This document shows positions 8,550-17,013 of a stretch of 64,000 nucleotides of DNA, piece by piece. A model generated the notes under the pieces. It was not told the origin of the DNA, ran no database searches, and was given only the letters and a program-made list of their open reading frames with translations. Source of the stretch: Spartinivicinus marinus (lineage in GTDB: Bacteria; Pseudomonadota; Gammaproteobacteria; Pseudomonadales; Zooshikellaceae); contig NZ_JAPJZK010000001.1 of NCBI RefSeq assembly GCF_026309355.1, forward strand, positions 1,612,001 through 1,676,000. Direction: 5' to 3'. A program made the position numbers and the translations under genes. The first letter of the stretch is position 1; each line of letters starts with the position of its first letter.

Positions 8550-9187
8550 CTACTGTATTTCCCTTTATTTCGGCTTGTGAAGTTATCGCAGCCTATTTTT
8601 GTAAAGCAGCTCACCCAAAGTAGTAAGCATAAACCTTCATGCAAGTAATAATCACTACGCAAACTACAAGCACCAATCAACCTCAAGTTATTTGAGGCTG
8701 AGACATGTAGGCTATTAGTTTAGCAGCTTCAAGCAAAGGTATATATACACCCAATATAGAGTTAAATCAATCGAAGAGACACTAGTCGTCCATGTGTAAA
8801 ATAAATGGTTTTGAAACCTGTTACCCACGTTCATGTATATATAATCTTCGCGAATGATTTTTAAGCTTTGTTACTACCATCGCTAAGCACCAAGGATTGT
8901 GTGAATGCAGTTTATGCAGGAGCAATAAGCTGTCTTCACCCCAGTCATTTAGTTTATAGCACCCTAGATTAAAGTACAATTATATATAGCCAAAATGAAC
9001 GGATGAACTCAATGCAAAGAGTATAAAATTTTAATCCAATGGTTTCATCAGATATAATGTCTCTAGACAGTACAGCAAAAAGAATTAATTTATTTTATAA
9101 AATAATCATGCAAGCTATACGGTTAAAAAATATAAAATCAATATCACCCAAAATAAAAAAACATTAATTTAGTTTTTTTAAGAGCCC
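8550..9187. other. Gene-free stretch
   Basis: There are 638 bases with no open frame of convincing size. A small inverted repeat, CCTCAA-GTTAT-TTGAGG, lies at 8681-8697. The right end near 9160-9180 is A/T-tract rich. With the next gap it forms an island of low coding density around the Mor-like gene. Confidence 0.6.
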
Positions 9188-9565
9188 TTATATCAATAGT
9201 ATATTTTTCCTAATATTACCAATATGCCTTAAGCATAAGCCATATTTTTGAGCCAGCTCTTTACGAGATGCTCCTTGCTGAGTTTCTTCAATAATAGCGA
9301 TATCCCTTAGCTGCCTTTCAAAATGATCATGCTTAGGTATTTCAAGTGTTGCCCCTGCAAACCGGTGAGACAACTTATTCAACGATTCATGATCTATTTG
9401 CTCCTGTAATGCCGACCGTCCAGGATGCTTTGGTACATATAAAGGCCGCCCCCCAAAGTTTAATGACAATTGATAGGTAGCTGTTAGGCCAATACAGTCA
9501 ATAAGATCCTGCAATGTAGCTGGAAGTTTTTTTAAGTTAACTTGGTGTAATAGCTTGCCCTGCAT
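9188..9565 (-). CDS. Mor-like phage transcription activator (orphan)
   Basis: This encodes 125 residues resembling the Mu Mor/C activator family. It has an N-terminal dimerisation part (LPATLQDLIDCIGLTATYQL), the beta strand region with GGRPLYVPK and an IPK repeat, and a C-terminal helix-turn-helix (GASRKELAQKYGLCLRHIGN). Mor switches on phage middle transcription in Mu-like phages. GAAGGT about 9 bases before the ATG supports the start. No phage structural, integrase or transposase gene is near, so this is a stray or domesticated copy in a 1.8-kb low-coding region. Confidence 0.75.
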   Translation of the reverse strand: MQGKLLHQVNLKKLPATLQDLIDCIGLTATYQLSLNFGGRPLYVPKHPGRSALQEQIDHESLNKLSHRFAGATLEIPKHDHFERQLRDIAIIEETQQGASRKELAQKYGLCLRHIGNIRKNILLI

Positions 9566-10308
9566 ATCAATATACCTTCATGGTGTTCTCATCATAAACA
9601 GCATGCGGATCAATCATCAGAATGAATAGAGTTTATGGTATTTAGAAAATAATCAAACTAATTGTGAATACAAAACGTGTAATCATATAATCACTATCCC
9701 CTTCGCATTGGATATATTTAAATCAATTACTTTTGCATCACAATAAAGTAACAAAATAAAAGAAACCATGAACTGACAGTGCTAGTTTAAACGCTAATTT
9801 AGTACTTCCATTCTCCAGCATAAAGAATGATCAAAAAAAACAACTAATACTAAGGTACTACCAAGTAAAATTTGACTTGTTCTACTGACTTGAGACAGAT
9901 AAAATTTCGTTGTCTTTGGTAAGCTTCTCAATCAGGGTTTTACTGACCACCTGTACCAAAGGCTTAGTACCAAAGTACAACACAATGCACTTGAGTAGCA
10001 TTTAGTTTTATAAATTTGCTTTAAAGCAAAGTATAATAATAGCGCCCCATAGAAAGGCCTAACGTACTTGCCATAAGCTAAGGGTTAAAGGCTTAGTACT
10101 TTTTACGGAATATAGCCAAAGAAGTAGATTTAGGGTCAGGTTTGGAGCTGGAGTGCTGCAAGCATTTTTATATATCGTACATAGTATATACATAAATCAC
10201 TTTGAGTGTAGACCCAAAAACCAGTAAAACGATTGATAAATGTAAAATCTGACGAGCCAATAGATGTGCTCTTTGTTTTAATAGTAAGGCAACACACAGG
10301 TTGTAGTT
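9566..10308. other. Gene-free stretch
   Basis: There are 743 bases with no supported gene. The right part contains several short variants of AAGGCTTAGTAC (around 9957 and 10090) but no clean repeat array. Possibly decayed phage or element DNA beside the Mor-like gene. Confidence 0.5.
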
Positions 10309-11235
10309 ATGGTTAATAACCTCCATGAGATAGATCTTTTCAAGGTGGCTTTGCATGACCAGCAGATAGCTACAGCTAACAAGTTAAGAAACTCTACCAC
10401 AACAGATCAAATAACGAACAAGCCTACATTATCAAATAGCCTTGCTAGCCCACCATTAAGAACAGTCGCCAATAAGCCAGTACCAGCAGATCAAAGTAGC
10501 AGCCAATCTAAGAACAAAAGATTTGCTTTGATTGTTTGCTCACATCAAGCAGCTGTTAGTAAACTTGAAGATTATTGCCATCACTTGAATGTTGGAACCT
10601 ATGTGGCTCAGGATGGCTTAGAAGCCCTTAAATGGCTTCGTATACAAAAACCCAATTTGTTAATTATTAGTTCAGTTCTACCTAAAATGAGTGCTTCCCA
10701 ACTGATTGCTCTAATTCGCCGTAATCAGTCACTTCAAAGCATACCTATTATTTTACTTAACCAAGAAAATGACCTATTTATTTCAGCTATCGCTAAATCA
10801 CTCAGTATTGAATCTTGTTTGAACGCTCCTATCAAACAGTCAACTATCGCTAAGCAGATAAAGAAATATTGCGCCTATAGCAGCCCTCGAAACAAACCCA
10901 TGCTAGGCATCATTTCTGACACCCCTAGCCACCGCCTGGTCTTGAGACAACGTTTGGTAGAGTACAACTATGATATCTGCTTTAATGCTGACCCATCCCA
11001 ACTAGAAGGATCAATAGAAAACTTAGACAAGATTGTGGATGGTTGGATTCTAGACATCACTGGAGAAGAGTGGCTGGATAATATTGATCAGCTTCTTGAA
11101 CGCTTAAACTCACCAGTGTTATATGGTTTAGAGCCCCCGCCTGTTTACTCAAACCAACCTCAGCAAATTAAAGACCCCAAATATGTGAAGTGGGAAAGCA
11201 AGCTAATTAGCAAAATAAAGGGTACAATTAAGTAA
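10309..11235 (+). CDS. Degenerate double receiver-like protein, ChpB N-terminus-like
   Basis: This encodes 308 residues. Residues about 70-190 fold like a response-regulator receiver (ALIVCS, then LLIISSVLPKMSA, then IPIILLN), but the acidic pair and the phospho-acceptor aspartate are replaced (Cys/Ser and Ser), so it should not be phosphorylated conventionally. Residues about 195-308 (ISDTPSHRLVLRQRL, GWILDITGEEWLDNIDQLL, SPVLYGLEPPP, KWESKLISKI) resemble the atypical N-terminal domain of the pseudomonad Pil-Chp methylesterase ChpB, but no methylesterase domain follows. It may be a stand-alone signalling adaptor. The ChpB link is from memory of that family. Confidence 0.5.
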   Translation: MVNNLHEIDLFKVALHDQQIATANKLRNSTTTDQITNKPTLSNSLASPPLRTVANKPVPADQSSSQSKNKRFALIVCSHQAAVSKLEDYCHHLNVGTYVAQDGLEALKWLRIQKPNLLIISSVLPKMSASQLIALIRRNQSLQSIPIILLNQENDLFISAIAKSLSIESCLNAPIKQSTIAKQIKKYCAYSSPRNKPMLGIISDTPSHRLVLRQRLVEYNYDICFNADPSQLEGSIENLDKIVDGWILDITGEEWLDNIDQLLERLNSPVLYGLEPPPVYSNQPQQIKDPKYVKWESKLISKIKGTIK

Positions 11236-11245
11236 AATAACACCT

Positions 11246-12244
11246 TTATCGTATTTTATCCCGATACTGAGCAGGCGTCATTCCTGACGCACGCTTAAAG
11301 GCTCTGTGAAATGCTTGAACAGAAGTAAATCCAAGGCAGTACGCTACTTCCTTAATACTATAGCTAGGGTTATTTAAAAAGCGAGCGCCGCTCTGGTAAA
11401 CAGCCTTTTGTTGAATCTCTGTAAATGACACTCCCTCATCATTTAACCTCCTTTGAATAGTCCTTGGACTCATTTTAATTATTTTTGCAATTTCTGATAA
11501 ATTAACCTTTGTAACATTATTCATATCGCATATTTCATTATAAATTATTTCTTGCACACTCTGCTCTTGCTTAAAATCTGTTACTTCTACAAGCTTTGAG
11601 TACAGTGTTTCATGAAGATGCTGGTGATAGTAAACTGCTTTTATTTTTAGTTGTGGGCTAGCAAAACCAAGTTCCCATAATAAATCACCATCATTTAACA
11701 AACAAATATAGCCAAACCTTTTTAATAACTCTAAATTAGTGCTACGTTCTTTTTGTAATAGTTTAAATTGAGTATAATGAATTTTCTGATAAGTCATTGC
11801 AGATAATATAAAATCTACAAACGACAGGAAATAAATCGATAAAAACTCAACCGCAAGGCTGTACTCCCCTTTAAAATAAAAACTAAGCTTACAGTCAGGA
11901 AAGCCTCTATCAAATTCCAATTCAGCTCCAGGACCAATAATATTACTACAATATTTCATTAAGCACTGAATGCTACTTTCAACATTTCTAGAGTTTAAAG
12001 CAAGTAAACCCGCAACACCAAGACTGCTGACGGTTATATTATTGGCAAGCTTTATATGGATATCAGGATCTTTAGTAATTGCGTAAATGAAAAGCAGTGC
12101 TTCATCTAATTGAGCTAATGAGATATCACTATTTTCTTCATCACTGCTTAGAATACTCGCCAAACTTTGCTGTTGCACTTCAGCCAAGTTAAAGCAACGC
12201 ATATATTGTTGAATATGATTAGCAATTTGATTTGATATTAGCAC
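11246..12244 (-). CDS. AraC family transcriptional regulator
   Basis: This encodes 332 residues. The N-terminal 200 residues match the 'arabinose-binding' regulator domain found in OruR/ArgR-like AraC proteins (pattern GVAGLLALNSRNVESSIQCL). The C-terminal 95 residues hold the double helix-turn-helix (MSPRTIQRRLNDEGVSFTEI, then YSIKEVAYCLGFTSVQAFHR and ASGMTPAQYR). The start is GTG at 12244 with a weak ribosome binding site; a downstream start is possible. It ends only 10 bases from the receiver-like gene, tail to tail. The effector is unknown. Confidence 0.88.
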   Translation of the reverse strand: MLISNQIANHIQQYMRCFNLAEVQQQSLASILSSDEENSDISLAQLDEALLFIYAITKDPDIHIKLANNITVSSLGVAGLLALNSRNVESSIQCLMKYCSNIIGPGAELEFDRGFPDCKLSFYFKGEYSLAVEFLSIYFLSFVDFILSAMTYQKIHYTQFKLLQKERSTNLELLKRFGYICLLNDGDLLWELGFASPQLKIKAVYYHQHLHETLYSKLVEVTDFKQEQSVQEIIYNEICDMNNVTKVNLSEIAKIIKMSPRTIQRRLNDEGVSFTEIQQKAVYQSGARFLNNPSYSIKEVAYCLGFTSVQAFHRAFKRASGMTPAQYRDKIR

Positions 12245-12856
12245 TTTCTAATCTTACTTATCAAAATTTATACACTCAATAGCTTCTATATTACTTCAGT
12301 CTTCACTATAGTTATTTTGTTTATTTTTTGATTAAAAACAAACTCAAACATCTGTTTAACCATAATATGTTAGCAGCTACTGAATTCATCATAAGCTGAT
12401 ACTCGCAAAAAATAAATGTTTTCAATATATTAAATAAGCTATCTATACTTGCACAAGTATTCATATAAACCACAAAACCTTTATGAAAACCGGTAAAGAC
12501 AGGAGCTTAGAGCTTTCACAGCGGCTAAAATCTGCATAATATTTACACAGGCCTGTTGCTATACCCAATGCGTAGGATTTTTGGGTGAGGCCATCAAGTG
12601 ACGAAGCCTCATTAGCCTATATTAATAGGTGATTGGAGTGAGGAGCGACGATAACAAAACCTAAAAATGATTCGCGATGGGTATATCTAACAAAATATGT
12701 TGGCCAGAACTATCACCGAAAAATATAATACAGTTCACACGGCATAAGTAACAATGATTTTACATGATGCAAAAACCCCCTTATTATCAAAGAACAGCCA
12801 GGAGTTTCTATATTCATGGAGGTTAACAGTATAGCCAAAGCGAGTAATTTACTATT
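12245..12856. other. Divergent intergenic region between two AraC regulator genes
   Basis: There are 612 bases with no gene. The only clear structure is the 126-bp inverted-repeat element at 12560-12685. The rest is AT-rich and presumably holds the promoters of the two divergent AraC genes. Confidence 0.6.
12560..12685. mobile_element. MITE-like inverted-repeat element
   Basis: The left end TATACCCAATGCGTAGGATT and the right end read in reverse, TATACCCATCGCGAATCATT, form imperfect terminal inverted repeats of about 25-30 bases. The interior has two small hairpins (GAGGC...GCCTC and CCTAT-ATTA-ATAGG). There is no coding potential. It has the size and shape of a non-autonomous miniature element or a structured intergenic repeat. 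No second copy is in this window. Confidence 0.6.
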
Positions 12857-13903
12857 ATGCATGTCGCTGCTTCTTATCTTGAATCTTTATTTTTAACCCT
12901 TGAAGATTATGGCATTAATAGGGAGTTTTTTTTTAAAGAAATTGGTATTTCAAAGCCCACCAACTTTGGCCACATTTGTGGTTATGACGGAGAGCAGTTT
13001 GAACGCATTATTCTTGGTTCTATTGCAATCACAGGAGACACAAGCTTTCACCTAAATATAATGAAAAATCACTCGTGTTGTAGTTGTGATATTGTAGGTT
13101 TAATGGCTCTATCTGCACCTACATTAGGCAAGGCTATCCAAGTATTTATTCAATATTATAATGAGTTTATGGATATTTATGCACCACCTGAATTAATCAT
13201 CCGCTCAAATACTTGTGAACTCATATCTCCTAAACTGATCGACCATGTAAATATAATTAATATTGCAGATGAATTAAGAGTAAGCTCTTGGGTATATGCC
13301 ATTAAGATGTTTATTGGATCACATCCAACAATCAATGAAATCTGGTTTACTCACCCTGCGCCTATCAACTATACCCAATATGAAGGTCTATTCGAGTGCC
13401 CTGTTTACTTTGATATGAACCAAACTAAATTACTATTTCCTTCTGCATTATTAAGCTATCAAAACTCTAACTATAATGAAGATCTGTTCTTGCTGTTACT
13501 TGAAGAAGTGCATAAACAAAAAGTGGTAAGAAAGAAGACGACACCACTATCCGTATATCTGTACGACTTATTCTTAAAAAAACCCAAATTTATCCGAACG
13601 CCTGTAAAACAGGTGGCCAACCAATTAAAAATGAGCGAAAGAACATTACAACGAAAATTGCAAGCCGAAGGCAATAGCTATAAAAAAATATCAAGCAAAG
13701 CATTTGCTTATCTAGCTAAAAAGTTATTAAAAAATACCAACCTACCTGTGAAAACTATAGCTTTTGATCTTTACTTCAATAGTCAGCAAAATTTTAATCA
13801 TGCCTTTCGTGCAGTCACGGGCCTCTCTCCCAAGCAATATCGAGAGCTTGAACTGCCTGCTACCAAAGCAAGTGGTACGTCATCATATACTCCTCACAAA
13901 TGA
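12857..13903 (+). CDS. AraC family transcriptional regulator
   Basis: This encodes 348 residues with the same layout as the divergent AraC protein at 11246-12244: an N-terminal effector domain (DIVGLMALSAPTLGKAIQVF) and a C-terminal pair of helix-turn-helix motifs (MSERTLQRKLQAEGNSYKKI, then VKTIAFDLYFNSQQNFNHAF and VTGLSPKQYRE). The two proteins are diverged paralogues. It ends 7 bases from the LysR gene, tail to tail. No metabolic genes adjoin, so its regulon is not apparent. Confidence 0.88.
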   Translation: MHVAASYLESLFLTLEDYGINREFFFKEIGISKPTNFGHICGYDGEQFERIILGSIAITGDTSFHLNIMKNHSCCSCDIVGLMALSAPTLGKAIQVFIQYYNEFMDIYAPPELIIRSNTCELISPKLIDHVNIINIADELRVSSWVYAIKMFIGSHPTINEIWFTHPAPINYTQYEGLFECPVYFDMNQTKLLFPSALLSYQNSNYNEDLFLLLLEEVHKQKVVRKKTTPLSVYLYDLFLKKPKFIRTPVKQVANQLKMSERTLQRKLQAEGNSYKKISSKAFAYLAKKLLKNTNLPVKTIAFDLYFNSQQNFNHAFRAVTGLSPKQYRELELPATKASGTSSYTPHK

Positions 13904-13910
13904 CAATAGT

Positions 13911-14840
13911 CTATGCAGTCACTCCCGATATATTTTCAAAATTAACCTGTTTAATTAACCATTCCTTAAAAGACTCAATCAGCTGTGGATTCTCATGATC
14001 AGGTCGAGACAACAGAAAATAGCCTGCTGTTGTTTCAATTTCTTCTTGAACAGGTTTAACCAAAATTTTATGTTTAAGTGCATCCCTCACCAATGTAGAC
14101 TGACTTAATGCAACACCTTGTCCACTAATAACAGCCTCTAACACTAAGTAACTATGACTATAACGTGTTTTAGAAGAAACTTTAACATCCATACCAAAAG
14201 ATTGGAAAAAGAAAGACCACTCTTTTTCAGGAATATCCCAAAGTTGAGCATTTTCAACAATAAGCGGTAATTTTTTCAATTGTTTGAGGGAAAGAGGCGG
14301 CTTCAATTCTTTTAATAAGACAGGGCTACATACAGGCATAATGACCTCATTAGTCATTCTTGTCACAAGCAAGCCTGAATAGTCACCATAGCCAATTCGT
14401 ATACATACATCTACGTCCTCTTTATGTAAATCCACTGACCGTGCTTCAGCAACCACCACTACCTCAACATCTTGATGCCGTTGCTGAAACTCCGACAGCC
14501 TAGGCAGTAAACAACGAGAAGCAAATGAAGGAGTACAAGATATAACCAATCTATTATTTACAACAGAAGACAAGTGCTTCAAGGTATGCCTTAGTTCTAA
14601 TAAGCTGTGCCGGACAGCCTGCGCCAAAAGCTCTCCCTGTTTAGTAAGTATTAATTTTCTTGTTTTTCTGATAAATAAAGGAATATTTAAGTCAGCCTCT
14701 AATGCTTTAATTTGATGGCTAACAGCACTTTGAGTCACAAATAGTAACTCAGCAGCTTTAGTAAAGCTTAGCTCATTTGCAGCCACCTCAAAAATGGCAA
14801 GACGACTTAACATAGTAGGCGTTAAACGAACTTTATGCAT
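13911..14840 (-). CDS. LysR family transcriptional regulator (GcvA-like)
   Basis: This encodes 309 residues. The N-terminal winged HTH (LTPTMLSRLAIFEVAANELS, FTKAAELLFVTQSAVSHQIK) matches the LysR type and most resembles the GcvA/AmpR branch. The co-inducer domain follows from about residue 95. LysR proteins commonly control a divergent neighbour. Here that neighbour is the DUF1127 gene at 15142, about 300 bases away, making those small proteins candidate targets (inference from position). Confidence 0.9.
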   Translation of the reverse strand: MHKVRLTPTMLSRLAIFEVAANELSFTKAAELLFVTQSAVSHQIKALEADLNIPLFIRKTRKLILTKQGELLAQAVRHSLLELRHTLKHLSSVVNNRLVISCTPSFASRCLLPRLSEFQQRHQDVEVVVVAEARSVDLHKEDVDVCIRIGYGDYSGLLVTRMTNEVIMPVCSPVLLKELKPPLSLKQLKKLPLIVENAQLWDIPEKEWSFFFQSFGMDVKVSSKTRYSHSYLVLEAVISGQGVALSQSTLVRDALKHKILVKPVQEEIETTAGYFLLSRPDHENPQLIESFKEWLIKQVNFENISGVTA

Positions 14841-15141
14841 GAGAAATACTAATCCATAACATGATAATTACTCGTTTGCAGAATTTGGCTTTTCATACAA
14901 ATATTAACATCATTGTTTTTCCAGCTGATATTACCTTTTGTTTTTTAAAGACTAAATAGTTAGCAAATACTTACATCTTATACTCAGGTAATAGCCTTGT
15001 TTACTACATTAGATTAACTTGAATTAATAAGGTTTGGCTGAAGACTGTCACTGAACTATCTTCATCTGTTCAATAAACAGCCACTAACCCATGGCAGTAT
15101 ATGCCCTCTCATGGAGCCTGCCTTATGCACGGAGTCATATA
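14841..15141. other. Divergent region between LysR regulator and DUF1127 gene
   Basis: There are 301 AT-rich bases. The region probably holds both promoters and the LysR binding site, but I see no clean T-N11-A dyad I would insist on. No coding potential was seen. Confidence 0.45.
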
Positions 15142-15381
15142 ATGAACAACTACTACACTCAAAACTCTCAAATAGAATCCGATAGCTTCAGTAGCCTAGC
15201 ACTTGAAGAGGTCACAACAGGTCAATTAATTAGGAATATTCGTCATGAATTTATTCACTGGTTAAAAAGAAGACAAACACATAAAATGCTATCTCAACTT
15301 AGTGATCGACAGTTGAAAGATATTGGTTGGTATCGTGAAGGCGCTAATTTTTTTCCTTTACATCGATTTAACCAACACTAA
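15142..15381 (+). CDS. DUF1127 small protein
   Basis: This encodes 79 residues from the ATG at 15142, chosen because GGAG lies 8 bases before it; an in-frame ATG at 15091 adds 17 unconserved residues. The C-terminal half carries the DUF1127 core (LSQLSDRQLKDIGWYREG, preceded by the basic helix HWLKRRQTHKM). Short DUF1127 proteins are basic and arginine-rich. Some are linked to RNA turnover, phosphate or carbon metabolism and to LysR-controlled stress genes in alphaproteobacteria. The role here is unknown. A second copy follows at 15621. Confidence 0.8.
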   Translation: MNNYYTQNSQIESDSFSSLALEEVTTGQLIRNIRHEFIHWLKRRQTHKMLSQLSDRQLKDIGWYREGANFFPLHRFNQH

Positions 15382-15620
15382 GACAAAATATGATGCAATA
15401 TCCATCATATTATTTATGCATTTATTTCCATTTAAGCTCATATTTGCAAGTTAATAAGCTGTGCTAAATTTTCTATCTATTGCTCAAATTAGCAATCAAC
15501 CATGAGCTTAAACGAGGATCCTGGTCATATCGTTTTCACAAGTAACAGTAATTATTACTAAGCATCAGTCATTACCGCTATAGGATACAGTCTCTACAGG
15601 GATAGTAACAGGGGAGTCTT

Positions 15621-15854
15621 ATGAACAAACATGAGCCTAGCCAGCTTAGCTCACAAATAACCGACACAGGGGTTACCCCCCCTGGGACAACCAAAGTAAG
15701 TCCATCTCAATTGATTAGTATTATAAAAAGCAAACTACAAGAACACCGTAAAATGAAACGGTGTGAACATGTATTCAATCAGCTTACCGACAAAGAACTA
15801 AGGGACTTAGGCTTTTATCGCTATGGGAATCGGTTCTTCCCGCTTGACGACTAA
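15621..15854 (+). CDS. DUF1127 small protein, second copy
   Basis: This encodes 77 residues with GGGAG directly upstream of the ATG. The core LTDKELRDLGFYRYGNRFFP parallels the copy at 15142-15381 (both end in 'NxFFPL'), so the pair looks like a local duplication with diverged N-termini. The N-terminal 30 residues are Ser/Thr/Pro-rich and probably disordered. The gap of 240 bases from the first copy suggests its own promoter. Confidence 0.8.
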   Translation: MNKHEPSQLSSQITDTGVTPPGTTKVSPSQLISIIKSKLQEHRKMKRCEHVFNQLTDKELRDLGFYRYGNRFFPLDD

Positions 15855-16259
15855 AACACAAATACATCCCAAAATGCATCTTCAACTTAACTATCGCTAC
15901 TTCCTATTTGCAGTCCAAGTGCAACCAGTCAATTAACAAAAAATTTATATTTGGAGGGGTTGAAAGAATACGTTTCACCCCCATCTATTTATTACAGCTG
16001 GTTAATAATAGAGAAAAGATCAGCTTTCCTAACCATTATAATTAACGCTGTCATTAAGTAGTGCAAAGTAATAAATGCACTCAATGTAGTAACCAAATGG
16101 CAAGGTCTTTTAAGAGTTGCCAGAAAAACAAAGTATTTTTGCAAATACTTTTATTTAACTGTTGAGTCTGTTTTATCTATTAGCTAACCGGAAGGTTACA
16201 CAAGGATATAAAGATCAACACTCAACTTCATATTGCTTATTATTCCGAGGATATGATAA
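15855..16259. other. Long leader region of the hsp20 gene
   Basis: There are 405 bases without a gene. The region contains a heat-shock-type promoter motif at 15958-15990 and then about 260 bases before the hsp20 start codon. This untranslated stretch is long for a bacterial leader and could hold a thermosensing structure; I could not fold it. Confidence 0.5.
15958..15990 (+). promoter_or_regulatory. Sigma-32 (RpoH) type promoter motif
   Basis: TTGAAA (15960-15965), 12 bases, then CCCCCATCTAT (15978-15988) is close to the RpoH consensus CTTGAAA-N(11-15)-CCCCATnT. The same bases form an imperfect hairpin (GGGGTTGAAA/TTTCACCCC), so a terminator of the DUF1127 gene is an alternative reading. 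The position upstream of a small heat-shock gene favours the promoter. Confidence 0.6.
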
Positions 16260-16724
16260 ATGCGTAACAATCATGACTTTTCACCTTTCTACCGCTCTGC
16301 AATTGGTTTTGATCGGCTCTTTTCTTTGTTAGATAATGCCTCTAGAACAGAGCAAAACCAACCGGCTTATCCACCTTACAATATTGAGTTAATTGAAGAG
16401 AATAAATATCAAATATCCATGGCTGTGGCCGGATTCAGCCAAGACGAATTACACATTGAAGTCGAGCAAAATACGCTTAGTGTTTCAGGCAAAAAACTGA
16501 CTGAAACCAATAAGAAAACGTTCCTCTACCAAGGTATTGCAGCTAGAAACTTTGAGAGACGCTTTCAATTAGCTGATCATGTAAAAGTGATTACTGCTCG
16601 ACTGGAAAATGGGTTATTGCATATCGAACTGGAACGAGAAGTGCCGGAGACGATGAAACCAAGGAAAATTGCTATTGAGTCGACTGAGAGCAAACCTTTT
16701 TTAACTGAAGCAAAAGCCTCCTAA
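16260..16724 (+). CDS. Small heat-shock protein, Hsp20/IbpA family
   Basis: This encodes 154 residues of an ATP-independent holdase chaperone that binds unfolding proteins. It has the N-terminal FDRLFSLLD motif, typical of IbpA/IbpB, and an alpha-crystallin domain (about residues 38-128; YQISMAVAGFSQDELHIEVE, LENGLLHIELER). The C-terminal tail carries the I-x-I type contact (RKIAIES). GAGGA about 8 bases before the ATG supports the start. The distant RpoH-type promoter fits heat induction. E. coli IbpA has 137 residues. Confidence 0.92.
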   Translation: MRNNHDFSPFYRSAIGFDRLFSLLDNASRTEQNQPAYPPYNIELIEENKYQISMAVAGFSQDELHIEVEQNTLSVSGKKLTETNKKTFLYQGIAARNFERRFQLADHVKVITARLENGLLHIELEREVPETMKPRKIAIESTESKPFLTEAKAS

Positions 16725-16740
16725 AGCCAAACTATTTTTT

Positions 16741-16773
16741 ACCGCAAGCCTGAGTAATTCCATGGCTTGCGGT
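16741..16773 (+). terminator. Hairpin after hsp20
   Basis: There is a perfect 10-bp stem ACCGCAAGCC (16741-16750) / GGCTTGCGGT (16764-16773) with a 13-base loop, 17 bases after the stop codon. There is no T-tract behind it, so it may act as an mRNA 3' end stabiliser or a factor-assisted terminator. Confidence 0.55.
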
Positions 16774-17013
16774 GTATAGTTATACAAGCTGTTGATACTA
16801 GAGCATACACAAAGTCTGTTTAAAAATAACCCAAACTAGCCAATAAACAACCTACAATACTTGACCTAAAAGTCAGACAATCTTCATAGCAAGCAGAAAA
16901 GCTTGACTTTTTGACCACATTAACCAGAATATTTCACTGCACGTCAAAACAAGCATTTATTGCTCATTGTTTTCCACCAAATACACACAAGGTGTTGAAT
17001 AATAGCAACAACC

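Noticed and set aside
10168-10356. 62-codon minus-strand frame overlapping the receiver-like gene start
   Set aside because: Hydrophobic random-looking sequence overlapping a better supported gene.
16741-16773. Attachment-site or operator reading of the hairpin after hsp20
   Set aside because: Its position right after the stop codon and simple stem-loop form fit a transcript 3' end better.
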